This document shows, in pieces, positions 55,001 through 63,385 of a DNA stretch of 64,000 nt. The notes under the pieces were generated by a model. It was given only the letters and a program-made list of their open reading frames with translations. It searched no databases and was not told the origin of the DNA. Origin of the DNA: JAZKAR01 sp040389065 (lineage in GTDB: Bacteria; Pseudomonadota; Gammaproteobacteria; Burkholderiales; Casimicrobiaceae). The DNA is taken from positions 1 through 64,000 of the forward strand of contig JAZKAR010000011.1 in assembly GCA_040389065.1 (NCBI GenBank), given 5' to 3'. Within the stretch, counting starts at the first letter, position 1. Every line of letters begins with the position of its first letter. Made by a program: the position numbers and the translations under genes.

Positions 55001-56107
55001 ATGTCTAATCCTTTACTGGCTACTTCTTCTGTTTATCGCATCTTAATTATTTCACCGAATTGGGTGGGGGATGCAGCTATGGCAAGCGTGGTTGTTCAAG
55101 GATTAATTAAGAAATATGCTAAAGCAGATCAGTGTAATGTACAGATTGATATATTAACGCCTATAACATGTGAAGCAGTTTGGCAGCATATTGCAGGTAT
55201 TCATCAAGTGTTTGTGCATGGCTTGAAGCATAGTAAGTTATATGTACGTGAAATTTTAGAGTGGGGAAGACGGTTTCGCGGTTGTTATGATCACGCTGTT
55301 ATTTTGCCTAATAGTTTTAAATCAGCACTTATTCCTTGGTTAGCCAACATTCCTTTGCGTACTGGTTATGTTGGTGAGTTTCGTTATGGATTACTCAATG
55401 ACTGGCATCATCTAGATAAAGAAAAATTACCAAAATGGGTTGACCGTTGTTATGCCTTGGTTTCGAGTAAGCAGATTGAAGGCGTTTCAATAGAAAAAAA
55501 TATTGAGCAGCCCTTAGTGGCTCCACGCCTTATAGCAAATCATGCTATACAGAAGATGTTAATAGAGAAGTTTTTTTTAACTGATGCTTTGAGTAATGGA
55601 CACTTTATCGTTGCGATTTGCCCAGGAGCAGAGTTCGGTTCAGCTAAACAATGGCCTCTTCATCATTGGCAAACATTAGCACGTTCTTTTATCAAGAAGC
55701 AGTATACGGTTTGGGTGATGGGAGGGCCTAAGGAAGTTGAAATAGGGAATACCTTGGTAGAAACTGTACCAGGAGTTCTCAGTTTTTGCGGGTTAACTAC
55801 TTTAGGTGAAGCAATTGATCTTTTGGCGTTTGCCCATTTGGTAGTAGCGAATGATTCAGGCTTGTTGCATATAGCTGCTGCACTAGGGAGGGCAACGATT
55901 GGTTTGTATGGTTCTACACCAAGTGAATATGCGCCGCCTATTGCGCGTTGGGAAGGGCAAACAAAAGTGATGGAAGTAAATTTAGAGTGCCGGCCTTGCA
56001 AGCAGCGTGAGTGCCCATTAGGGCATAAAAAGTGTCTTGAATTAATTGAGCCTTCTCAGGTAGAGTGGGTAGGTATGAGGATGTTAGAGCGTGTTAGCAA
56101 TCATTAG
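55001..56107 (+). CDS. waaF: ADP-heptose:LPS heptosyltransferase II
   Basis: 368 aa, GT9 family. Adds the second heptose to the LPS inner core at the cytoplasmic face. Motifs: ISPNWVGDAAMASVVVQGL, VILPNSFKSALIPWLANIPLRTGYVGEFRYGLLND, CPGAEFGSAKQWPLHHW, the donor-site NDSGLLHIAAALGRATIGLYGSTPSEYAPP, and the C-terminal CRPCKQRECPLGHKKCL. The ATG at 55001 is used; a TTG three bases earlier gives a better distance to GGAG and cannot be excluded. No other core gene is adjacent. Confidence 0.93.
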   Translation: MSNPLLATSSVYRILIISPNWVGDAAMASVVVQGLIKKYAKADQCNVQIDILTPITCEAVWQHIAGIHQVFVHGLKHSKLYVREILEWGRRFRGCYDHAVILPNSFKSALIPWLANIPLRTGYVGEFRYGLLNDWHHLDKEKLPKWVDRCYALVSSKQIEGVSIEKNIEQPLVAPRLIANHAIQKMLIEKFFLTDALSNGHFIVAICPGAEFGSAKQWPLHHWQTLARSFIKKQYTVWVMGGPKEVEIGNTLVETVPGVLSFCGLTTLGEAIDLLAFAHLVVANDSGLLHIAAALGRATIGLYGSTPSEYAPPIARWEGQTKVMEVNLECRPCKQRECPLGHKKCLELIEPSQVEWVGMRMLERVSNH

Positions 56108-56242
56108 AATTTACATAAAATCATTTTAGCAACGTTAAAGAGCTTTACAGTACGGGTTATGTAACCATTAGCCTGGGCTGCCATTGATAAAGCGACTTTT
56201 TGTAAGTTCTAATAATAATGATGTGAGGGGAGAAATACATAC

Positions 56243-57304
56243 ATGAATAAAGTTCAAGTAGGAATTGTAGGGGGAACGGGGTATACAGGAGTAGAGCTAC
56301 TTAGAATTCTTGCACAGCACCCTCATGTTAACCTAAAAGCGATTACATCGCGCCAAGAAGCTGGAATGCCAGTCTCACGTCTGTTCCCAAGTTTACGTGG
56401 AGCAGTTGATCTAGCGTTTAGCTCGCCTGATGAAGCAATGCTAAGCTCATGTGATGTAGTGTTTTTTGCTACCCCTAATGGTGTAGCAATGAAACAAGTG
56501 CCTTCATTGCTTGAAGCTGGTGTCAAAGTAATTGACCTGGCTGCTGATTTTCGCCTGAAAGATGCAGCAGAGTGGGAGCGATGGTATGGAATGCCTCATG
56601 CTTGTCCCGAATTGTTATCAGAGGCAGTGTATGGGTTGCCTGAAATCAATCGTGAGGCAGTGAGAGGTGCACGTTTAGTGGCGAATCCGGGCTGTTATCC
56701 TACTGCTGTTCAATTAGGATTTTTACCTTTGCTTGAAGCAGGGCTTATCGATCCTTCCCATCTTATTGCTGATGCTAAATCGGGTGTGAGTGGTGCAGGT
56801 AGAAAAGCAGAAACCCATATCTTATTTGCAGAGGCTTCAGATAGCTTTAAAGCCTACGGAGCGCCTGGTCACCGTCATTTACCAGAAATTCGCCAGGGTC
56901 TTTCAACGATAGCGGCTAAAAATATTGGGTTGACCTTTGTTCCTCACTTGTTACCCTTGATTAGAGGTATCCATGCAACTTTATATGGCGTGCTGATGAA
57001 GGGGCAAGGGGGTCAAAAGGAAAATGATTTAATAGAATTGCAGGCATTATATGAAAAAAGATATCAGCATGAACGCTTTGTTGATGTGCTACCTTTAGGC
57101 AGCCACCCTGAAACTCGTTCAGTTCGGGCAAGTAATATATGCAGAATTGCTGTACATCGTCCTCAAGGAGGAGATACCGTTGTTGTTTTATCGGTGATCG
57201 ATAATCTGGTCAAAGGTGCTGCAGGGCAAGCGGTACAAAATTTTAATTTAATGTGTGGTTTTGATGAGTCGCTTGGGTTATTAACATTACCTGTCATGCC
57301 ATAA
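56243..57304 (+). CDS. argC: N-acetyl-gamma-glutamyl-phosphate reductase
   Basis: 353 aa. Third step of arginine synthesis, NADPH-dependent. GIVGGTGYTGVELLRIL (nucleotide binding), VVFFATPNGVAM, VIDLAADFRLKDAAEWERWYG, the active-site Cys151 in ANPGCYPTAVQLG, SGVSGAGRKAE, GAPGHRHLPEI and HLLPLIRGIHATLY. GAGGGGAGA stands upstream of the start. erpA follows after about 43 bases, an arrangement common in Burkholderiales. Confidence 0.96.
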   Translation: MNKVQVGIVGGTGYTGVELLRILAQHPHVNLKAITSRQEAGMPVSRLFPSLRGAVDLAFSSPDEAMLSSCDVVFFATPNGVAMKQVPSLLEAGVKVIDLAADFRLKDAAEWERWYGMPHACPELLSEAVYGLPEINREAVRGARLVANPGCYPTAVQLGFLPLLEAGLIDPSHLIADAKSGVSGAGRKAETHILFAEASDSFKAYGAPGHRHLPEIRQGLSTIAAKNIGLTFVPHLLPLIRGIHATLYGVLMKGQGGQKENDLIELQALYEKRYQHERFVDVLPLGSHPETRSVRASNICRIAVHRPQGGDTVVVLSVIDNLVKGAAGQAVQNFNLMCGFDESLGLLTLPVMP

Positions 57305-57347
57305 TAGATGTATCGAAGTTGAGTTGTTATATAAGAAGGAGAGCCAA

Positions 57348-57698
57348 ATGAATGCTGTAACTGAGTTACCAGCTCCTCTGAATTTTACAGATAATGCTGT
57401 AAAAAAAGTTCAAGAGCTAATTGAAGAAGAAAATAACCCTGAATTAAAACTTCGCGTTTTTGTAAGCGGCGGTGGATGTTCAGGCTTTCAATATGGATTT
57501 ACATTTGATGAAGTGATTAATGAAGATGATTCACAAATGACCAAAGATGGAGTAACCCTACTGATTGATGCAATGAGCTACCAGTATTTAGTGGGAGCAG
57601 AAATTGACTATACAGAAGGGTTGGAAGGTGCACAGTTTGTTATTAAAAATCCTAATGCAACAACAACCTGCGGATGTGGATCTTCTTTTTCTGTTTAA
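57348..57698 (+). CDS. erpA: iron-sulfur cluster insertion protein ErpA
   Basis: 116 aa from the ATG at 57348 with GGAG upstream. A-type carrier with the three cluster cysteines C44 (VSGGGCSGFQYGF), C108 and C110 (TTCGCGSSFSV). Delivers Fe-S clusters to target apoproteins such as those of isoprenoid synthesis and respiration. Lies between argC and roxA on the same strand. Confidence 0.96.
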   Translation: MNAVTELPAPLNFTDNAVKKVQELIEEENNPELKLRVFVSGGGCSGFQYGFTFDEVINEDDSQMTKDGVTLLIDAMSYQYLVGAEIDYTEGLEGAQFVIKNPNATTTCGCGSSFSV

Positions 57699-57713
57699 TA
57701 TAAAGTCTATTTA

Positions 57714-58862
57714 ATGGTTTTTGAGCGTATTAGTGAGTATACCGTTGCCGATTTTATGGCAACGTTTTGGCAGCGTGAGGCTTATTTAGCCAAGCAAGCG
57801 TTGCCTGAATTTCAATCTTTTTTAGGGCGTGATGACATTCTTCAATTAGCAACACGAGAAGAAGTAGAGTCGCGCCTTATTATAAGAACAGGTGAAGCTT
57901 CATGGGATATCGAGTACGGCCCCTTTACTACTCGGCGCTTTAAAAAATTGCCAGCAACGGGTTGGACTATTCTGATTCAAGGCTTAAATCACCATGCGCT
58001 AGAAGCTGATGCATTGTTAAAGCGATTTGCTTTTATACCGTATGCCCGCCTTGATGATGTGATGGTTAGTTATGCAGTAGATGGCGGTGGTGTAGGCCCT
58101 CATTTTGATTCTTATGATGTGTTTTTGCTGCAAGGAATGGGGCAACGACGGTGGGCAATTAGTGCGCAAGAAGATTTACGTTTAGTACCAGACCTACCTT
58201 TAAAGATTTTACAAAATTTCCAAGCAGAGCAATCTTGGGTACTAAGCGCAGGTGATATGTTGTATTTACCTCCGCGTTATGCGCATGATGGTGTCGCGCA
58301 AGGGGAGTGTATTACCTATTCTATTGGGTTTCGAGCGCCAGATAATCAAGAATGGGTTCAGGGTTTTTTAAATTATTGGCATGATCAATCACAAATTAGC
58401 GGTCGTTATCATGATCAAGGGTTAAAAGCCACTGATACGCCAGCATGTATTCCTGGAGAAATTAACCAGCATGTGGATGAGGTGCTTCAACGAATGCCAT
58501 GGTCTAAAAGTGACGTGGCGCGCTTTGTAGGGTGTTACTTAACTGAGCCTAAGGCTACTGTGTTTTTCGATGCGCCTGAGAGCCCTATGAGCCTAAAGCG
58601 CTTCGTCGCGCAAGTGCTCAGTAATGGAATAAAGCTAGATCAGAAAACACAGCTTTTATATGATCAGCAATGGTTCTATTTGAATGGGGAAGCAACAGCG
58701 TGGAAAGATGTTGCTGAAGGGTTGCGCGATGTGGTCTGTAAGTTGGCAAATCAGAAAGAACTTAAGCCTTTTTCGTTAAGCAAGTCACCCGAAGGATTAG
58801 AAGCATGGCTCTATGGCGCTTATTGTGATGGGTTTCTTCAGTTGATGATGCCTGCCAAGTAA
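57714..58862 (+). CDS. roxA: ribosomal-protein-arginine oxygenase RoxA (YcfD-type JmjC protein)
   Basis: 382 aa. The JmjC/cupin core shows iron ligands H130-x-D132 (GVGPHFDSYDVFLLQGMGQRRW) and H191 (LPPRYAHDGVA), with the family's WTILIQGLNHH and YSIGFRAP. YcfD hydroxylates an arginine of ribosomal protein uL16 with Fe(II) and 2-oxoglutarate. The C-terminal winged-helix part (about 260-382) is present. It begins 15 bases after erpA, so argC-erpA-roxA may be one transcript. Confidence 0.92.
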   Translation: MVFERISEYTVADFMATFWQREAYLAKQALPEFQSFLGRDDILQLATREEVESRLIIRTGEASWDIEYGPFTTRRFKKLPATGWTILIQGLNHHALEADALLKRFAFIPYARLDDVMVSYAVDGGGVGPHFDSYDVFLLQGMGQRRWAISAQEDLRLVPDLPLKILQNFQAEQSWVLSAGDMLYLPPRYAHDGVAQGECITYSIGFRAPDNQEWVQGFLNYWHDQSQISGRYHDQGLKATDTPACIPGEINQHVDEVLQRMPWSKSDVARFVGCYLTEPKATVFFDAPESPMSLKRFVAQVLSNGIKLDQKTQLLYDQQWFYLNGEATAWKDVAEGLRDVVCKLANQKELKPFSLSKSPEGLEAWLYGAYCDGFLQLMMPAK

Positions 58863-59003
58863 TAAGTAAATAGCTTTTTTAGAGAAGCATTTTTATACAA
58901 ACATCTCAATCATTATTTAGGCTGCTTTCCCTCTTCTGTTGATGGCGAGGGGTTGGTTGGTAAGCCACTTAAGATAGTTCTTATTTTTGGGCTATAAATT
59001 CTC

Positions 59004-59026
59004 GGATCTAAAAAAATTTTAGATCC
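59004..59026. terminator. bidirectional hairpin, possible terminator of roxA/yggX
   Basis: Perfect 10-bp stem ggatctaaaa / ttttagatcc with a 3-base loop, in the convergent gap (58863-59132). The stem is AT-rich at its top and lacks a long U tail, so it is a moderate candidate. Confidence 0.5.
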
Positions 59027-59037
59027 TTCAGACTCCC

Positions 59038-59082
59038 CATCACCTTAACTTTCTCCCTTCGAGGGAGAAAGTTAAGGTGATG
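59038..59082. repeat. perfect 20-bp hairpin in the roxA-yggX gap
   Basis: The arm catcaccttaactttctccc is exactly complementary to the arm ending at 59082, with the loop ttcga. It lies 11 bases after the previous hairpin. It resembles REP-type extragenic palindromes more than a terminator because no T-run follows. Confidence 0.85.
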
Positions 59083-59132
59083 TGTGTAGATTAACTACGT
59101 ACACAAGGGGAAGACACTAGATATATACAAAA

Positions 59133-59405
59133 TTACGCAGAAGGCGGAACAAAACCGCTGACCGAATCGGCTCCTTCACCAAAAAAATGGTTTTCCATTT
59201 GTTTGGCAAGGTATTGCCTGGCACGCGCATCGGCAAGGCTCAATCGATTTTCATTAACCAACATCGTTTGGTGCTTTAACCATGCAGCCCAAGCTTCTTT
59301 AGATACATTTTCATAAATGCGCTTGCCAAGTTCACCTGGGTACGGTGGGAAATCTAAACCTTCGGCTTCGGTATTAAGTTTAACGCAATGAATACGACGG
59401 CTCAT
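59133..59405 (-). CDS. yggX: Fe(2+)-trafficking/oxidative-damage protection protein YggX
   Basis: 90 aa, full length. RIHCVKLNTEAEGLDFPPYPGELGKRIYENVSKEAWAAWLKHQTMLVNENRLSLADARARQYLAKQMENHFFG matches the family throughout, with the single conserved Cys at residue 7. It protects Fe-S proteins from oxidative damage and may handle labile iron. Monocistronic on the minus strand. Confidence 0.96.
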   Translation of the reverse strand: MSRRIHCVKLNTEAEGLDFPPYPGELGKRIYENVSKEAWAAWLKHQTMLVNENRLSLADARARQYLAKQMENHFFGEGADSVSGFVPPSA

Positions 59406-59757
59406 AATCGTGGACTTTTCCTTTTAATTACGTAAGGGAGGTACACAAAGTGGTTTTATTAATAAGGCGTACTTCATGTGGCTTTATTAATAGGCAACTT
59501 CTTGCAGCAAGGCAACGTTGTGTAAATACCTTACATTTCGAATGAATGAATGGACAAAGAGTATAAGCCTTCACCTGGTTACTGGGAAGGTGCCATTTAG
59601 TCTGTTGTGTCAAAACAACAGCCCTCATTCGCTAAATAGCTTACTAGCTTGCCAATAGTACTGTGCGTTTGGCACAATCCAATCAACTTCTCACAAAGAG
59701 AAGCTGTGTTTGTGACACGTTGCGTGTCTCAATGTGAGTCACTTAAGGAGAGTTTCG
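59406..59757. other. divergent gap upstream of the porin with a structured leader
   Basis: About 350 bases. Near the porin start it holds two small perfect hairpins: cttctc/gagaag at 59687-59703 and gacacg/cgtgtc at 59714-59728, the latter partly competing with a gtgac/gtcac pairing that reaches to 16 bases before the porin start, next to its ribosome site AAGGAG. This suggests a structured 5' leader; the promoter was not identified. Confidence 0.6.
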
Positions 59758-60780
59758 ATGAAAAAGGCGCTTGTTGCGTTAGCAGTAGCTGGTGTAGTTG
59801 CCCCAGTTGCTCAGGCGGATAATGTTGTTATTTATGGTCGCTTGAATACCGCCGGCCAATACACAAAAATTCAGGATGGTGCAAAAGATACAACTGTTGC
59901 CAACCAGAATTCCCGTTTCGGTTTAAAGGGCGAAGAAAAAATCGGTTCCTTGACCGCAGAATTCCAAATTGAAAATGGTTTTGATTCAACAACTGGCGGT
60001 GATGGTTTAGCTTCTCGTGATACTTTTGTTGGTTTAAAAGGTGATTTCGGTCGTGTTCGTTTAGGTAAAAACGAAACACCAACCTGGACATTATTTGATA
60101 CCACAGTTGCTAAATTTCACCATGCTGGTATTGCAGATGTAACAGCGACAGGTACTGGCGGTACACCTCGTGCTGGTTCTTTGAGTGCAGTAGGTGATTT
60201 GGGTTCCCGTTTTAGCAAATCAGTTATTTACCGTACTCCTGATTTTGGTGGTATTGTGGCTTCTGTTCAAGCAGCTGATGCAACTACTACTTACAAGCGT
60301 TTGTGGGATGGAAGCATTACTTACGGTAATGGCGCTACGCCTATTACTGCTGGTTTGGCTGTTCGTTCAGCAAAAACTATTGGCGGTAACGAAAAGAACG
60401 ACAATATCTATGTTTTAGCTGGTAAGTTCAAGCAAGATTTATTTGATGTCAGTGCTGCTTATGAGCGTGATGACTATAAATCTACCGACACAAAAATCAA
60501 TAAAGCATTTTTATCTGGTCAGTACAATATGGGTAATGCTGCTTTAGTAGGTTCTTTAGGTTGGGCTGGTAAAGCTAAAGTTGCTGGTACAAGTGTTAAT
60601 GACAGCAATGCAATACAATATATCTTAGGTGCGCAGTACGATCTTTCTAACCGTACCCAAGTATATGGTTACTACACAAAATTGGATAACAAAAATGCTG
60701 CTACTTATAGCTTCGTTTCTGCTACTCCAGTTGGAAAAGACAATCAAGGTGTAGTATTGGGCGTTCGCCACAATTTCTAA
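59758..60780 (+). CDS. Gram-negative trimeric porin (Bordetella/Neisseria type)
   Basis: 340 aa from the ATG at 59758 with AAGGAG upstream; an in-frame start 24 bases earlier is rejected. Signal peptide MKKALVALAVAGVVAPVAQA, then mature DNVVIYGRLNTAGQYT, strands NSRFGLKGEEKIGSLTAEFQIENGFD, RDTFVGLKGDFGRVRLGKNETP, the eyelet region after it, and the C-terminal VVLGVRHNF ending in Phe, needed for BAM recognition. A 16-strand general diffusion porin. Highly regular, favoured codons suggest strong expression. Confidence 0.95.
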   Translation: MKKALVALAVAGVVAPVAQADNVVIYGRLNTAGQYTKIQDGAKDTTVANQNSRFGLKGEEKIGSLTAEFQIENGFDSTTGGDGLASRDTFVGLKGDFGRVRLGKNETPTWTLFDTTVAKFHHAGIADVTATGTGGTPRAGSLSAVGDLGSRFSKSVIYRTPDFGGIVASVQAADATTTYKRLWDGSITYGNGATPITAGLAVRSAKTIGGNEKNDNIYVLAGKFKQDLFDVSAAYERDDYKSTDTKINKAFLSGQYNMGNAALVGSLGWAGKAKVAGTSVNDSNAIQYILGAQYDLSNRTQVYGYYTKLDNKNAATYSFVSATPVGKDNQGVVLGVRHNF

Positions 60781-60795
60781 TCTTGATTTAAGTTG

Positions 60796-60827
60796 AAAAA
60801 AAGCACCCTATAGGGTGCTTTTTTTTT
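60796..60827 (+). terminator. strong rho-independent terminator after the porin
   Basis: Stem aaaaaaagcacccta / tagggtgctttttttt directly after the stop codon, with a long T-run. Confidence 0.96.
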
Positions 60828-61064
60828 GCCTCTATCTTTTATTTGTTTACTAAAATTAAAATAACAAAACCTTTTTTTTATAAATAAAGCAAACGCTCAG
60901 ATAGAGACTAATGCGTTGTCGCTTCGTAATTGGGAAGTATGAGTTGAGTCCTTTTCGCTTACTTTATTGCTTAGTATTTCTGTAAGCAAAAGTACTAGAA
61001 GCTGATAGTTTTTTATTGTATGGATAAAACGACTTATAAATTGATAGCATGACTAAGAGGCTGC

Positions 61065-61709
61065 ATGATGCGCAATTATTCAAAGCAAGATCATATTGTT
61101 CACCGAGTAGATGTGTTTTTTAATGGCATATTAAGCTGTTTTACTCCACGTAGCCGCCATTGCGTTCCAGGCTCTCACTATAAAGATCCTGTGTTAACAG
61201 AAAAAGAGCAGGCAGATGTCATCGGTATGATGCGAGTGAATCATACGGGAGAGGTATGCGCTCAGGCCCTCTATACAGGGCAAGCATTAAGCTCTAAAAC
61301 TTCAGATCTGCATGAGGCTTTATGCGAAGCAGGGCGAGAAGAGGAAGATCATTTAAATTGGACTGCAACACGCTTAACAGAGCTAAATGGTCATACTAGC
61401 TTGTTAAATCCATTATGGTACAGCGGGGCTTTAACATTGGGATGTTTAGCGGGAGCATTAGGAGATAAGTGGAATTTAGGTTTTCTTGAAGAAACAGAGC
61501 GACAAGTTGAGGCGCATTTAAAAGGCCATTTGGAACGCTTGCCCGAACAAGATACTAAGAGTCGGGCCATTATAGAGCGTATGTGTGAAGATGAAGCAAA
61601 GCATGCTCAAATGGCCCATGAAAAAGGCGCTACCACGTTGCCATTGCCCATTAAATGGGGAATGCGTATAGCAGCAAAGGTAATGACAACAGTAGCGTAT
61701 AGAATTTAA
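61065..61709 (+). CDS. coq7: ubiquinone biosynthesis hydroxylase Coq7
   Basis: 214 aa di-iron monooxygenase, hydroxylating 3-demethoxyubiquinol in ubiquinone synthesis. Di-iron ligands sit in RVNHTGEVCAQALY (Glu), REEEDHLNWT (Glu/His), the central EETERQVEAHL, and CEDEAKHAQMAHEKGA (Glu/His). Its presence shows an aerobic, ubiquinone-using cell. Coq7 is used by Alcaligenaceae, Pseudomonas and Neisseria in place of UbiF. Convergent with panC, overlapping by 4 bases. Confidence 0.95.
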   Translation: MMRNYSKQDHIVHRVDVFFNGILSCFTPRSRHCVPGSHYKDPVLTEKEQADVIGMMRVNHTGEVCAQALYTGQALSSKTSDLHEALCEAGREEEDHLNWTATRLTELNGHTSLLNPLWYSGALTLGCLAGALGDKWNLGFLEETERQVEAHLKGHLERLPEQDTKSRAIIERMCEDEAKHAQMAHEKGATTLPLPIKWGMRIAAKVMTTVAYRI

Positions 61710-62563
61710 ACGTCTATGTTATCAATCAGCCGTGTTTGCCCAAGTTTTGCAGCCCCTAATATCACTGTAGGCGTTTGTGACGTTGCAGGATAGCCATTGA
61801 GTGTATGAGTGTCGCGTATGGCGATATAGTCTACTACCCAGCCTTTTTCGCTTAAGTCTTTTTGAGCTTTTTGCTCAAGCATTTGATAGTGATGAGGGGT
61901 TGGAATAAAATCACCCTTACGAATTTGCTCACCAACTTCTTCAAGAGTTTGATAGAGTTCAGGCGCTTGTTGAAGTTGCTGCTCGGTAAGATACGTATTT
62001 CTCGAAGATAAAGCCAGTTTGTTTTCGCCGCGAATGGTGATGGCTTCTATCAGCTCAATCGGTAAGGAAAACTGCTCAATCATTTGGCGTATGAGCGTAA
62101 GTTGTTGCCGATCTTTTTGCCCAAAAAATGCAAGGTGAGGCGCCGTAATTTGAAATAACTTCATCACAATTGTACATACCCCGCCAAAAAAACCTGGGCG
62201 AAAATAACCTTCGAGCGTATTTGCCATAGGCGGTGGTTGTATATGAAAGTTTTGAGGTACAGGGAAAAGTATTTTTTCTTCAGGAGCAAATACGGTAATA
62301 CGGCCCGACTGTTTTAACGTTTCTAATAACGCACAGTCATTCATTAACGTTCTTGGATAGCGATCAAAGTCTTCATGGGGGGCAAACTGCAAGCGATTAA
62401 CAAATATGCTAACAATCACATGCTCGGCATGTTCCAGAGCACGCTCTACCAAGTATAAATGCCCTTTGTGCAAATTCCCCATAGTAGGAACCAATGCAAT
62501 TTTTTGTGATGGCGGGCGAAGACGGTGAAGGGTTTCAAGCGTATCTGCTACAATAATCGTCAT
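61706..62563 (-). CDS. panC: pantothenate synthetase
   Basis: 285 aa. Joins pantoate and beta-alanine with ATP. ALVPTMGNLHKGHLYLVERAL (HxGH ATP motif), VSIFVNRLQFAPHEDFDRYPRT, GYFRPGFFGGVCTIVMKLF, FGQKDRQQLTLIRQM and the KMSKS-like ALSSRNTYL are all visible. The usual EKDYQQ is QKDRQQ and NxxQF is NRLQF, minor departures. panB and panD are not nearby. Confidence 0.94.
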   Translation of the reverse strand: MTIIVADTLETLHRLRPPSQKIALVPTMGNLHKGHLYLVERALEHAEHVIVSIFVNRLQFAPHEDFDRYPRTLMNDCALLETLKQSGRITVFAPEEKILFPVPQNFHIQPPPMANTLEGYFRPGFFGGVCTIVMKLFQITAPHLAFFGQKDRQQLTLIRQMIEQFSLPIELIEAITIRGENKLALSSRNTYLTEQQLQQAPELYQTLEEVGEQIRKGDFIPTPHHYQMLEQKAQKDLSEKGWVVDYIAIRDTHTLNGYPATSQTPTVILGAAKLGQTRLIDNIDV

Positions 62564-62821
62564 AACACTATCAAGATGTGAAAAAGTTATTTTATACCAT
62601 TACTTTTAAGACTTATATCAAATATTAAAAATAATATCGTATACAAATTGTTAAACATAAATGAGCAGTGCGCTTTCTATCAGACCCTACATGGCAGTGT
62701 TTGTTAGAGGTAACATTAGATATAGTCCATTAAGGACAATGGTATTCGTTTTTGACTGTATTTAGTTGAGTACATGGAATTAAGTAAAACTGTAAACTGA
62801 TCTTTGAATAAGGATAATCCT

Positions 62822-63385
62822 ATGTTAAAGAGTGTAACCTTGTCTGAAGATGTATGGAGTCGCGCTAAGCAAATAAAGCTTTTAGGAATTGATGCTGACG
62901 GTGTATTAACAGATGGTTACTTGTATTACACCGAAAATGGTGAGTTTTTGAAGGCTTTCCATACACTAGATGGATTTAGGATAAAACTTTTGATACAAGC
63001 AGGAATTGAAGTAGCGATTCTTAGTGGGCGCGACTCTCCTATGTTGCGTCGTCGATTAGGCGACTTAGGTGTAAAGCATCTTTATTTGGGCTTGCATGAT
63101 AAAGGGGCAACGTGGGATGCCCTGCAAGCTGGTCTAGGTGTAACGCAGGCAGAAAGTGCATTTATTGGAGACGATTGGATCGATGTGCCAGCTTTGGTAC
63201 GTTCTGGCCTTGCAATAGCAGTGCCCGAAGCGCCTGGGCGCGTAAAATCATTTACGCACTATATTACACAGCGTGCAGGGGGAAAAGGAGCGGTAGCAGA
63301 GGTTGCTGAATTAATTCTTGAGGCTCAAGAAAAGTTAGAGCCTTTATGGCAACTAGCGGTTAAAGGAGGGGGTGTGGGTCAGTGA
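62822..63385 (+). CDS. kdsC: 3-deoxy-D-manno-octulosonate 8-phosphate phosphatase
   Basis: 187 aa from the ATG at 62822 with AAGGA upstream. C0-type HAD phosphatase without cap: nucleophile D24 in LLGIDADGVLTDGYLYYTENGEFLKAFHTLDGFRIKLL, motif II ILSGRDS, motif III Lys in LGLHDKGATW, motif IV FIGDDWIDVPAL. It makes free KDO for LPS. Its stop overlaps lptC as GTGA, the standard kdsC-lptC arrangement; kdsD is not upstream here. Confidence 0.96.
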   Translation: MLKSVTLSEDVWSRAKQIKLLGIDADGVLTDGYLYYTENGEFLKAFHTLDGFRIKLLIQAGIEVAILSGRDSPMLRRRLGDLGVKHLYLGLHDKGATWDALQAGLGVTQAESAFIGDDWIDVPALVRSGLAIAVPEAPGRVKSFTHYITQRAGGKGAVAEVAELILEAQEKLEPLWQLAVKGGGVGQ

